DNA of 64,000 bases from Hypholoma sublateritium FD-334 SS-4 (lineage: Eukaryota > Basidiomycota > Agaricomycetes > Agaricales > Strophariaceae). Where the stretch lies: NCBI GenBank assembly GCA_000827495.1, contig KN817585.1, positions 62,001-126,000 on the forward strand. Reading direction: 5' to 3'. Below, piece after piece: positions 44,490 through 55,860 of the stretch. Position numbers and translations under genes: made by a program. The notes below the pieces were generated by a model. That model worked only from the letters and a program-made list of their open reading frames with translations. It did no database searches and had not been told where the DNA came from. Position 1 is the first letter of the stretch. Every line of letters starts with the position of its first letter.

Positions 44490-46829
44490 GGGCGAAGGCA
44501 ATCGTAGCGATCCAGTGGCAGTCTGTGGCTCGAAGTCAGGGGTCGAGCGATGGTGAGAAAATGCACTGCAGGGACGAGTGCCATGCCAAATGTTTATAAC
44601 GTTTTGTTGGGTCGAGCTATTATTACTCTTATCGGGCAATTCGAGCTCGATCTACTTGTGGAAAACCAACAGAATGCAACTCGTCGTAGCATCAGTGATG
44701 TTTGCGATCAGTTTGGTGCTGGAAGATGGAATCGTTGAGATCATCTGAGCTTGTATGTCAAATATTTCATTAATTGATCTGATCCCAGTGTCTTTCGCCT
44801 TCTGATGAACATGAATGGGGGCAAATACAGACGATTCAGCAGCATCAACAATACATAGGTAGACACCCTTGAACCGAAGATCTTGTCTCTCTGACTTCAA
44901 GTTGAAGGCTCGGACTCGGGGGTAGCATGACCCAGTCCAAGTCTGACTTGCGTTCAAGTGAGGCTGACGTGTGGAGGAATGTATGTTGCGGGCATATTTA
45001 GGCAATTAAACACAAGGAAGGGAGTGGTATGAAGAGTGATGCTGTGGATCGGAGTCCGTCTGTGGCATGCTCCCGGGACTGTCTCAAGCAATAAATAGAT
45101 TTTGATCAGGTCCTAGTCCAATGATGTGCCCCATACACGCATATGAATCTCTCTGGTTGTTGTTGCAGCAGCATAAAGGACTCTACATAGTAATTATAGG
45201 CCACGGAGCTGCGGACTTTGGCAAGGACCTGTCTTAATCCGGGTGATGATACTGTACTATTTGAATTAAAATGGTCTTTCCAGGGGTGGGCGAAATTCTT
45301 GGTTCATCCGCTTCCAACATGGAGTAGAACATATCTGTCCAAACCCAAGTCTGTCTGCTACGCGACTCACGCTACTTTAGGAGACAAGCGGGATCCTTTC
45401 ATTTTTTAAATATTCGTCCACCCAACGTCCACTTGAGCTGTAAGGGAGTAGTTTACATGTGGCTCATGTGCCATTTTATATATGAGCTTTAAATACGAGC
45501 ATCTCGCACACCCGATTTGATATCACGTTGATGGCCACCAACCCATATAATAACATCATCTGTGTACTTGGTACTTACATACCTGGCGGTAGCTGTGCAT
45601 TTATCATACAATATAATTCAGGACGTATGCATATAGTTTCCTGCAGGTTCCCAAAGGACGTTGTCGTTATTGAACCTAGCCACTATTTGAGGCATCGCGG
45701 GGGATCCAGATTACGCAGGTTGCAAATGTATTCTTGATTCATGTAAGTAATCCGTTGTTCTTGGATCTCTGATGTCAACGAATACTCAATCTTCCACCGT
45801 CACGGTGAAACATTTCGCACGGCTGACTCGGGGATACATTCGTGATCACTTGACAGAGTGGGAACCTCTGAGATAGAGCGCTGCAAAAGATACCTAGAAC
45901 AACCGAGACAAATCAGTTTAAGGACGCAGAAAATCCAGGCGTCAGGTGTAGAGACACTGAGAGTAATTATTTAATTACCTACACAAAGGGGTCACTGTAA
46001 ACTGTGCTTTTTAAGGTAGAAGGCGTTGCAGAGGCGACCGCAAACAGCGCCCACTGTATTTATGCACCGTCAAACACAGTCATGCCACACGCCTGAAGGG
46101 AATCGAGAGATAGCATTCATAAATAGTAAGTGGGCGTCGGTCGTCGTTATAATTATAGCGCTCGGACGCCAGCGGCGAGATTGGACATGAATCAAACAGA
46201 TCAATTAACGTGCCACAAGGATATCTTTCCTTGTTTCTCGTGTGCCATTGACACGGATCGCATAAATTTTCACGCCGTACAATGTCAGTCCGGTAGTTGA
46301 TGTGGTTAAGTGCCCAGCACACCCCCTGGACTGAGTTCCCGAGACTACCACATCACTGATATAGTACGCCCGGAACCTACTTCCACATACTGTCACCTGC
46401 GATAAGGAGAACTGAAGAAGCGGCATTAAGTTTGTAAGAGATGTCTACGCTGAATATGGGTAAGGAAATCTGCCAATACGCACTGGATTGCTTGCTGGAC
46501 TGATAATAAATGCATTGGGCCGGTCTCTTCCCCGACAAGATCACCGATATATAAATTCTAGAACGGGGAGTAACCCTACTAGCGCGATAAGAACTAAATA
46601 ACAACCTATGATTATATCATCGTCGATTCATCAGTCATAGAAAGGTTAGCGCGAAAGATGTACTACGATATCATGCCATGATCATAGTGCAAACGAGGTC
46701 GGAGGAGTGAAGCTGTACTGACCGAGGTTATGAAATGCGGGGAAATTGCAAAGGTAAGAGGCATGTAAGGAACCAATAACAGGGATACTTCCGAATTTAG
46801 TAATTGGTTTGCCAGAACAATCAAGCTAG
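44490..46829. other. Gene-poor intergenic DNA
   Basis: 2.3 kb without a supported gene. Frames such as 44652-45005 (minus) and 46080-46322 (minus) are short, motif-free and AT-rich. No repeats of note were seen before 46830. Confidence 0.45.
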
Positions 46830-47449
46830 TGGGTGACTTTCCATAACGCTAACTTGAATATCTAACTCTAGATTCCCTTTACGGAGTTTGAAACTGGTAG
46901 TAATGTTCCGAATTTTATGACAATTTCTAAACCATAACGACATGGACATTTTTCAAGTTGACTCTTTGCTTGAATTCCTTTTGGGGATATAGGGCCTTCA
47001 CACATGTATACGCTACAAATGACAGTGTCTGCTATTTTATTGCCGCAAACGAGCTCAGAAAAATATGAAAACATTTTACCGGGTAGGGGACATATACATC
47101 TCTACTCAGGGGGGAATTAAGTGGAGGGGAGGTAATACACAGAGAACCAGAGCGGAAGCATCGTCAGCGTGGCAGGAGGATGCTGACGTGAAAGTGATTG
47201 CTACGCGTGAACGGAAATGGGAATATGTCGAGCTCCACTTCCTTTTTGGGCGTTTAGAAACATTCAAAAATCTGGACGAGGGGTCGGGACCCTCTCTCCA
47301 GATTTAAGGTTTAGAAACCTCTTGAAATCGAGTCGTTTGAACTTGGTTGCCAAGTCCGACCGTATTAGGACGCGGCATATCGGCAGAGGACCCTGAACGC
47401 CACATATCTAGAGTTAGATATTCAAGTTAGCGTTATGGAAAGTCACCCA
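46830..47449. repeat. 620-base segment bounded by perfect 44-base inverted repeats
   Basis: 46830-46873 (TGGGTGACTTTCCATAACGC...) is the exact reverse complement of 47406-47449 (...GCGTTATGGAAAGTCACCCA). The interior (46874-47405) has no long open frame; a plus-strand frame at 47065-47307 lies inside but has no motif. The size and long terminal inverted repeats fit a non-autonomous DNA transposon (MITE or foldback type). No clear target-site duplication was seen: flanks are GCTAG on the left and GTCTC on the right. The right repeat ends exactly where the hairpin at 47449-47547 begins. Confidence 0.75.
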
Positions 47450-47547
47450 GTCTCATGCCCATCCTCTCGCGGGTGCCTTCCCAATTTGGGTCCCTCCCCG
47501 AGGGACCCAAATTGGGAAGGCACCCGCGAGAGGATGGGCATGAGACT
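47449..47547. repeat. Near-perfect 99-base hairpin (48-base arms, 3-base loop)
   Basis: The left arm 47449-47496 reads AGTCTCATGCCCATCCTCTC... and the right arm 47500-47547 is its exact reverse complement, separated only by CCC. A transcript would fold into a complete duplex. Such long, perfect palindromes are normally unstable, so it is either recent, a small-RNA hairpin source, a foldback element end, or an assembly artefact. Confidence 0.9.
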
Positions 47548-47934
47548 ACAATCAAGCCGCAAGTACAAGCCACAAAGCCCAGTGGTACTAATAACACCGC
47601 CGTGTCTTGCTGATACATACATAAAGATACGGATATACAAGAAAATGCGTAACATTAATAAGACAACACTGCATGCACCGGGATCTGCCATCCCGGCTGC
47701 CCGTGCGGAAGTGGATATTAATCGCAAGGCCTCGTCCGCAACCCGAGTTCCGCATGTGTATACGAATACGATATAAGTAATATGTAGCAGCCATACAAGG
47801 AGCAACAGAAAAGGAAAGCGCAAATGAATGTGGGACTATATTCAGCGCTGTCGCTGGCGTCGGTGGTGATGATCTTACTGGGTCTTCGAATTATGCATGG
47901 GTTGGATTATGATCGTGATGACAGCTGGCGCAGA
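47548..47934. other. Intergenic DNA
   Basis: 387 bases between the hairpin and the cyclin stop codon. A plus-strand frame starting at 47824 runs antisense into the cyclin gene and is rejected. Confidence 0.45.
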
Positions 47935-49804
47935 CTAGATGTCGTCTGCGGTTTTGGTGCCTTCCTGCTCGCGGTCGCTCTGCTTCATCTCGGCATATTC
48001 GCGCTGGCGGCGGATCTCTTCTTTGATATACACGAGGTCCTTCTTGAGTTTTACATCGCCGTTCTCAGGCCAGCGTTCCAGGCTCCACTGTTGCATGAAG
48101 GCACTGCACTGTGGGCATGCAGACTGATCAGCACCTTCGGACCGCGCAAGGGGAAAACGGGACATACCCGGAAATAGCGCTTGTGGGCGTATTTCTTGTA
48201 CAGGGATTCGTGCTGGATGGGATCTGTGATGATGTACTCCAACATAATGGTCGCGATCGGAATGAGTTCTGATTCTGCGTATGTGGTGTAGTGCTCCAGA
48301 TTTGGGGTCTGGAATACAAGATCAGAGGTAATAGGTTAGATATGATTTGGGAGGGAGACGATAAGCCTACCCATTTCTCGCGGCCGAGCGCTAGCCTCGC
48401 CAACCAAATGGCCGCCGCAGCCATCAGCGACGGGACGATGCCGATCAAGCGCCGCTCCACGCAACCAATTTCGAGAAGGTATTTAGAAATAGTTCGCGCA
48501 TGCAATTCGCAGTCATCGGCCTTGCTGGCACGGCGCAGCCAGCCCAACGGACCTGGAGCACGCAGGTCCCATTCGATAGTCCGGAGAATATACCTTTCCG
48601 CCGTGAGGATCTCCACTGTCGTATACTGGTCGTCGGCAAGATAGGTGATTTCCTTGACAGAGGGAGCATAGGTCTCTTCGTATTTGGTAGCGATAAAGAA
48701 GCAAGTCAGGCCGACGAGCTGGAGCTTCGAGATGGCGATGGGGCGCGAGCCGAGGAAGCGGTCGAGAACATTGATGCAGAGGAACAGAGATTCGGCCTGG
48801 AGACTGAAGCGCGCATGGACCTGGAGAAGCCAGTCAACGAGGATACCCCTGTGTTCCCATGTAATTTCGTTCTGGTCTTTCATGTACTCTGGATTGGGGA
48901 GGGTTGCAAGCTGCGATTCATGAGTACGAGTTCAATAAGGGGCGCGATATACATACTTCAATTTCCTTCAAGTACACACAGACATCGGCCACGTATTCAC
49001 TAACCATGAACGGATCGTCCCAATCTTCGGCATCCAAGTCGTCCCAAAGTTGTTCGCCCGGGGGAGAGGGTTCAATAGCCTGGAGCTGTTTGGCCACAAC
49101 GTCGACTTCAACTTGTGAATCATCGATGAATTTGGCGTGGATGACGGGCTTTTCGTCGGTGTGCCTACGCTTGAGAGCACGAATCGCTTCTTCTTCGTCA
49201 TGGACTTCCACATCGACCTCCATTTTTTCCGTGAGAGTAGCCATGGAGGACTTGCTCCCAACAACCGCCTCCTCTGTTTCCGCCTTGGGAACGCTCTTGG
49301 TTTCGCTGCCTGCGCGAGCCACCAGACGCCTAGAGGCGACCGCACCAACCAAGCGCCTGCTAGGTGGTTTAACGGTGACCTTGGGCTTTGCAGCCGTCGG
49401 TTCTTTGACAATCTCTGTCATCACCGCCTCTTTGCTCTTGGCGACGGTCCCCGATGCCTTGGGCTTGTTGTTGGATACCAGACCAGTCACCTCTACAAGA
49501 ACCTCTCTTTTCCGTTTGATCCCCGCCTCTTTCTCATCTTTTCCAACGTCTGTGGAAACGACCTTTGCTTTCGAAGCTGCGGTTGACGCGGTAGCACGGG
49601 TGGTCGCGGAAGTGGCGGTGGCCACCCCTCCCAGCATCGATTTGGTGCGAACGGTACCGATTCGCGATGGACGCGCATTAGCATTTTCATTATCTTTGGT
49701 GGAACGAACCACCCGTGTCGTCCTCCTCACCTGAGAGATAAGAGATTGGAGGTTAGTATCGCTCAGCGCTCGCGTCAGATCAGACTTACTGGGATGGAGG
49801 ACAT
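47935..49804 (-). CDS. B-type cyclin
   Basis: Mitotic cyclin that activates Cdk1 (Cdc28/Cdc2). Exons (minus): 49804-49790, 49730-48957, 48910-48371, 48308-48168, 48108-47935; 547 residues in phase. The first exon encodes only MSSIP. The N-terminal 240 residues are Ala/Lys/Val-rich and disordered; I see no clear RxxL destruction box near the start. The cyclin fold begins about residue 250 with MVSEYVADVCVYLKEIE. EHRGILVDWLLQVHARF is the conserved Cdk-contact helix, followed by LVGLTCFFIATKYEETYAPS and then the C-terminal cyclin fold (AESELIPIATIMLEYIITD, CSAFMQQWSLERWPENGD). The family is certain from the MRAILVDW-like motif; whether it is the Clb1/2 or Clb3/4 type cannot be told. Confidence 0.93.
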
Positions 49805-50224
49805 CTTCCTCCGCTACGAGGGGAGATAGAGGCAAATGCCGTTGGTAAGTTATGGTGGGGTATCGCGGAGAGTTGAAGAGATGGCAGCAATCGTCGAGGT
49901 GCTGTAGAGACTCGGAACAAGGCTGCCAAATGGATTTGACAGTTCAAATCCGGATAGAAAAATACAACCATAAATAACTGGAACGCGTAAGTCACGGGGT
50001 CGTATGTCGCGTACTCAAATTGACGCGTTAATCGTCGTCCACTACGTCTATAAGTCAATCTAAATTCTGGGCACATACATTTGCAGTATATACTAATATA
50101 CTATAAATTTAAAGTAGTGACTAAAAGATTCTGATTCCTGAATTCTGGGCAGCGGGCTCAAGCCTCATCCGCAGCAGCCAGCTTAAAAGGACCAAAAAAT
50201 AATGATAAAATCTTACACCATCAA
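49805..50224. other. Cyclin upstream region
   Basis: 420 bases between the cyclin start (minus) and the 3' end of the tRNA-Asp gene. No additional gene is supported; reading frames here are short. Confidence 0.5.
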
Positions 50225-50306
50225 CTCTCTGTCTGGGAATCGAACCCAGCTTTCGCGCGGCAAGTATATTGACAAGCGCGTGTACTAACCGATATACTAA
50301 CAAAGA
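50225..50306 (-). tRNA. tRNA-Asp (GUC) with a 10-base intron
   Basis: Reverse strand cloverleaf: acceptor TCTTTGT with ACAGAGA, anticodon stem CGCGC/GCGCG, loop TTGTCA-C with anticodon GUC, T arm CTGGG-TTCGATT-CCCAG, discriminator G at 50225. A 10-base intron (ATATACTTGC) sits one base 3' of the anticodon. The exon sequence is almost identical to the plus-strand copy at 42181-42278, but the intron is unrelated in length and sequence. The mature length is 72. Confidence 0.92.
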
Positions 50307-50350
50307 CATATTATGTCATGCCTCTTTGTCTTTGTCCCCGATATCTCATA

Positions 50351-51126
50351 TTATGTTGATCTTACGGGAGCGCCCGCTACCTGTTCCTTCTCTATCCAAT
50401 CTTCGATAAGAATTCCCATGTTGATATAATCCTTCCACTGCCCCCCGACCCAGTATGCCTTGCGCAAGCGACCCTCATCGATAAAGCCACTGCGAGACAT
50501 GTTGTTAGTCAAAACTCGGCGCCATCAGATATACACGGATTCGCAAGATCTGCACATAAGCTTGGCCTAACGCACCATTTACGGTACACAGTAAGCGCGA
50601 TATCGTTTCCCTCGAACGCCGACAGCGAGATGCGGTGCGTATTAAGGTGCACGAATGCGTGATCGAGCATGAAACGCGTCACCGCCGTGCCCACCCCTTT
50701 TCCATGCGCCTCCGGGAGAAGAACGAGTGAGAACGAGCTGTGGCGGTGAGCGCGCTCGGCACCCGCCCACAGCGCGGTAAAGCCGACGAAGCGCGGCGTA
50801 TCATGATCCCAAGCAACGCGGCGCGCAGGCGACTGGCCGGTCGGAGCTGGTGCAGGGCTTGAAGTCGATGACGAAGAAACGGGCATGGATTCGATAATGC
50901 AAAACATCTCCGCGTCGTTGTCGATGGCTTTCTGAAATTCATCTTTGAGTTTCCCACCACGGGGGACGAGAAGACGCTGTGTGACGAGGGGTGCCAGGGT
51001 GGGGTCGTTGTAAATGCCGATGATGTTGTCAATGTCCGAGATTATAGAGGTGTTAGACGTAGCTGAGGAAGAAGAGGCTGAAGGTCTGAAAGCACGCAGG
51101 CGGACGCCGCAGGGAAGTTCGAACAT
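50351..51126 (-). CDS. GNAT-family N-acetyltransferase
   Basis: Acetyl-CoA-dependent acetyltransferase of the RimJ/RimL-like GNAT group (Acetyltransf_3 type). Exons (minus): 51126-50576 and 50489-50351; 229 residues. The start is MFELPCGVRLRAFRPSA, then a Ser-rich insertion. The central strand is RFVGFTALWAG. The acetyl-CoA loop is LLPEAHGKGVGTAVTRFMLD (motif A, Q/R-x2-G-x-G type, here HGKGVG). The HRISLSAFEGNDIALTVYRK helix and, after the splice, CGFIDEGRLRKAYWVGGQW complete the fold. The substrate is unknown; relatives acetylate protein N-termini, polyamines or antibiotics. The stop is 45 bases from the tRNA-Asp gene on the same strand. Confidence 0.88.
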
Positions 51127-52063
51127 GGCGATAATGTAGTTACTGAGCGCTTGCTAGTGCGTGTTTTGTTGAGGTAGATGTCAAAGAAACAGTATAAGTA
51201 CACTGAGTGCACGTCTTTTATAGGGAATCTTCTGCGTCGGTATTACGGTCATTGTTTATAAAGCGCAGACGCCTAAGCGTTGACTCCATGGGCGCTGCGG
51301 GCCTTGGAAGCGAATATCGAGAGAAACGGAGCCGGCGGTTGCATACCTAAAAATAAGTCACAAGTAAACATTAATGACTCGAAATAAGTTATACTCCGCG
51401 ACTGAGGTCAAATCGCGGAACTTCGCTATACTTGTCTCCGTGGAGTCGGATTGGAACCATGCGTATGCGCCCCTCTTCGACGAATCCGCTGCATGAATAG
51501 TGCGTGACTATTACATTCTGGTAAGAGTGTGTGTCGACCCCCAACCTATAATACGTACATATTCTTGTAAAGATACTATGCAGGCATTTTAAATAACGCG
51601 TACAGTGGGGCAGAGGGACTGCTCAGTTGAGAATGTAGCCAAGTAATTAAGCGCCCAGCATACCAGTGAGAACCATCACATCTACTACTAGCGTGCTCCT
51701 TCCCAGCTCGCATGGCAGGTTTTCGAAGCTTGATACAGAAATACCACTAATGCATATTGTATGTACGGGTAGTCAATCCCATTCTTGGCCGCTGTCGGAT
51801 ACAATTTGATCGGGTAAATCCGACACCGGGGGAAAGCTTTTGTGGCTCCGCAGAGTTAAAGGAAATCTCCGGAATAGACAACTTCGCCACGTTTCGACGG
51901 CGAAAAATAGCGTTGTCTGCCCACCGAAGGCTCCCCGGTTGCCTATTATTGGGGCGTAGAAACCCATAAAAATTGGACAAGCCCAAACGGCCTGTGACTT
52001 CGGAATAGATGATGATCAGCCAAGTACGAAAGAAGGAAACTAGAGAGCAACGGAAAGCAAATA
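51127..52063. other. Intergenic DNA
   Basis: No gene recognised. The minus-strand frame 51747-52079 and its shadow 51773-51967 have no family resemblance. The 3' side of the small gene at 52064-52485 begins here. Confidence 0.45.
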
Positions 52064-52485
52064 TCAACAGTGAAGGCATGTTTCAGGCGATGTCGACACA
52101 GTGCGCAAATGAGTGCACACATCAGCGGTCAGTGTGGTAAAGGATTCATCATCGTCTTCGACTGTTTTTCGGCCGACTCTCCCATCCATGTCCTTGATTA
52201 AAGATGGGGGAGGGCTCACGCGACCCATAGCAAATCTAGTAAATGGATACTCACGACGATGGCATTCAAGCTGTGTACGAATTGCTCGTCGTTCAATAGT
52301 GCGGTGCCTCACAAGTTGAATAAAATCCCGACGTTAGTTACCACATAAAACATTAAGGACGCACGAATAAACTCGAGAGCTTGGGGTGGTGACGGTGGTA
52401 AGGCCGTGAATGACTTTGTCGTTGGCTCCGAGCTTCGAAGAATACGAGAACTGGTAGTTGGAGAAGGTGAAGCCACCACTGGCAT
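52064..52485 (-). CDS. Small protein of unknown function (100 residues, 3 exons)
   Basis: Proposed exons (minus): 52485-52365, 52307-52255, 52192-52064. Splices GTGCGT...GAG and GTGAGT...AAG restore one frame. The protein starts MPVVASPSPTTSSRILRS, continues with PPSPPQALEFIRTALLNDEQ and an acidic DGRVGRKTVEDDDESF, and ends with a Cys-containing tail. An in-frame ATG at 52512 would add nine residues. Introns of 57 and 62 bases are the local norm. No family was recognised; the middle looks helical. Real coding is likely but not certain. Confidence 0.5.
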
Positions 52486-55400
52486 GAATAGAACGAAACT
52501 TTGCTGCTCCACTTTATAGGCCAGTCAAAAAAATAAATAGTACGATATTTATTTTGTATACACGGTGAATAAAGATGCAGCCTTTGCACAATTTTACTTG
52601 CCCTCTGGGTTACGTTAACACTGCTACGTTAGAAGAGAGGATTCCCAGTCACGCGAGCTTTTTTACTATGATTATCAGGCTCTAGGAGAACGGAGCCGGC
52701 GCTAGAGCGTTTAGGAGCCGACGGAAGCTGGGGGCTCGGGAACTGAGTCAAATATTGGTCTCGACGTTGTCTCGACTATTTGTTGGTTGATGGTCTCCTT
52801 GCATCCTACCAAAAGGCAACGCGGACGCATATACAGGATAGAGATCATCGTATTCACCAGGTTTGCATGCTATTTTACTCGCGACAAATTTCACCAGACA
52901 AAGCTACGAGCAATAGTTTATTTTCACGCTCACTGGCGGCAGTGGTCTGTAAATAGTCCACTAAATATTATGGGCGATGCGAACCAATTTCCCTGGCCGA
53001 CTGGGATGGTTTGAGGGTGTGGATGTCCACTCGTTGTATCAATTATAATACACGTTTGTGCCGCCAGGCCCTATGATTTGAGTCACCTCAAAGTCAGAGC
53101 TCCAGCATCGGTTCCGTCCCCCTCTCATCCGAAGCTAATTTTAGTTGGTATGCATAAACAAACCGACGGTCTCAAGCCACTTCAAGCAGCCTACCGATGT
53201 GAACATGTGTATAAATTTGGCCAGCTTTTTCAAGTGACTCCACAAGGTGTTCCTACATAAGACACCGCGCTGCAAGCCCGGAGAACTTCGAGCAATTTTC
53301 CTTTTGACTTTTCTGTCGGCATAAAACGTGGAACGGTAGCTTAATAGCTCTTCGTCGGTGGCACCGATATATATTCTGGCATCTTCCGTATCCACGCCAG
53401 TGTGAGGCACCATTCCTGAGCGAATGGTTACCGATGTGCGTACACCTGCTCCTGACGGCAGGGAACTAAGTCCTAGTAGTAGAAACGGGGGACAGACACA
53501 TAATAAGTCAGTTTCTCGCGCGGGGCGCGCGTTTCAATACTACTATTAGTGGGTTTCAAAAAATGAGTCTGTCGGAGATGCGGTTACAGTAATATTTGCT
53601 GTACGGAGGTAGCGCCGTCTTGATGCGCGACCTAGTTGGCACTTGGTACCGCGCTCACCAGTCAGAGTGTCACGCTTGTTGAGTGGGGTTCAGTAGTGTC
53701 CAGCTCTACCCGTTGCATCGGACATTGGGACGTCATCCCAGATGTTATAAGTGTACTATACTATAGCTTGCAAGGTTGGTCGAGCTGTTTGATTATACCC
53801 CCGAGTATCTAGGGTGCGCATGTTGTACGCATGGCAAGCATTCTACGTAGAATTTGATTAGCATCAAAGTAGTCAGACTTGCCTGTACCCCCTCAACCTC
53901 ATCTCGGGCTTCTATTATTCATTCATTAAGTGCAGTCAAACTTCAACGAGTCAGATGACGACGGAATTCTTGGCTAACAGACTTACTTTTATCCATTGCC
54001 AGTAAGCAGTAGCGGTCTGCTCGGAATGAAGAAATATACATACAGTGCGAGTCATGACATCTCCATCACATGGTTTTTGGTGGGAAGAAAAATTTTGTGG
54101 ATTTTTTGCGATTTTATTTGGAAGGAAACCCACCAAAAGAATGCGATTTCCGTCGTCTTCTCGTTTTTTCCCACGGTGTTTCACTTTTTGGGCTCTGTCA
54201 AAAAAAAAAAAGCGGCTCCGATTTGATATTTATCAAGGAGAAATTGTCAATGAATGATAGAAATGATCCTAATAAGCACTCTGATTGAAATTCGTGTGTT
54301 TTCTGCCTGATTGGGCAACTTCTCGTGGCTTGTGAAGGGTGTGACCGTAACTGTAACATGCCTTATATGGAAGGTGGTGACGTAGGGTTAGGGTCTGTTT
54401 CACTTTTCAAGGCCAAAATCAGATCAAATTTTTGAAAACTTGTCGGATCGGCTTGAAATTCACACCAACGGTAGCCCTCGCCTATCTGAGCTCATTTCTG
54501 GTGTTTTTAGTAAATTTCGGGTGCCGAGAAAAACGTAGTTACAAAAGGTATGTTTTTGTTTGTTTACTGATGGATCAGTGGATGCGAAGTGATGACTCGC
54601 ACTGTATTTTTGGGTGCTTCGACTATGCAGTAACTTAAACGCATGGCATAGGTACGTCATAACATATATTTTTGTCCTCATTTCGGCCAGACCTCGGCTA
54701 CTTAGATAAACAAGCAATCAAGAAGAAATCAGCAAGATGGAAGTGACCCTAAGTAGATGTAGATGACGATACTGCCGGTCTTCAATGTCTGTGCTTCAAG
54801 TTCATAAGACCTAATTGCTTCAGTTCTGGAATCAAGTATGCTTTTCTCGTAAGTAAGTGGTGGGAGATGTGGACCGGGATCGCCGCCAGGCACGCTAAAT
54901 GCGGACTGCGAGGGACTGCGGCATAGTGCCTGACGAACATGTGATCCGGATGTGATCGCAGGTCCGTGCGTTGAGCCGCAGTCTGCCGCAGTGGCATTCG
55001 GATAATATCGCGGTCTCTTCCTTTTGACTCCACCTCCGTTTCTTGCTCCCCTCCGCGAGCGCAACTATGTGCAGCTGGAAGCTTGATTCAGCGATTCGGG
55101 AAAGAGGAAAGAGATAGATTCAATGTAAGTACGCATACGTAGCACCTTGCAGATGTCACTTTGACTTTTCGGCGCATGTGGACGTGGACAGTTGCGCCAG
55201 GCCCGGTGCGCGTTGTCGATCTTATCTCATGTGGACCCCGGAGATGCGTGCGCCTGACGAGCTCGGGGCCGTTCTTGGCTTTCTGAGGGGATGTCAGGAG
55301 ATGTCCTTCTCCAGCCCCCCCGCCTTCCAGCATAAAATGTCGGGTAAGAGTTGAATATTGAAAATGATCGATCAATGGCTACAGAAATATGACCGTGGAA

Positions 55401-55860
55401 GGACTTTCTACGACCTTCCAGCTTCGGGATGATGGTCATGTTGAGTCTCCTTGATTCTGGCAGTTTCACGAGCGTCAATTCAAAAATTCATCCAGACTAT
55501 GACCCTCTGATGACGGTGCGACGGACAAAGATAGACTGCGGCCTAGTTGAGCTTTCTTCGAGCTGTGACTCGCATTTTTTCAATCGCAAACGTTCCTCAG
55601 CAGTTCCGCAGTGCAACCGCAGCGTTCTACTTTTTGTCCCCACCGGGTCAATATGTTGCCAAGACGCTTACCCTCGCTTACTCCTGCGAGTCGCGATCAT
55701 GTTTAGCGCCAAGCAATAAAAATCGTTCGATGCAGCGGGATCAGCGCAAGGCTATGCTGATTTTGCCATCTGAATTATTTTATTAACAAAACTCCCAGGG
55801 TCTATTGTTGTACATATTATCACTAAATTTCTTCCTGGTTGCCCCTCATACACGACGTCG
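52486..55860. other. Long gene-poor intergenic region
   Basis: 3.4 kb with no supported gene. Candidates I looked at: 54045-54257 plus (ends in an A-rich Lys run), 54729-55064 minus (Arg/Gly-rich), 55227-55478 minus and 55547-55786 plus. None has a domain, a consistent splice pattern or a partner frame. An A run of about 12 lies at 54201-54212. Part may be decayed transposon sequence, but no termini were found. The final 100 bases precede the desaturase start. Confidence 0.45.

Noticed and set aside
48904..49734. Plus-strand frame of 276 codons
   Set aside because: Antisense to the cyclin N-terminal region; Ser/Thr-rich translation without motif.
54045..54257. Overlapping plus-strand frames ending in a Lys run
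   Set aside because: The Lys run is an A homopolymer; three frames are open at once, so none is favoured.
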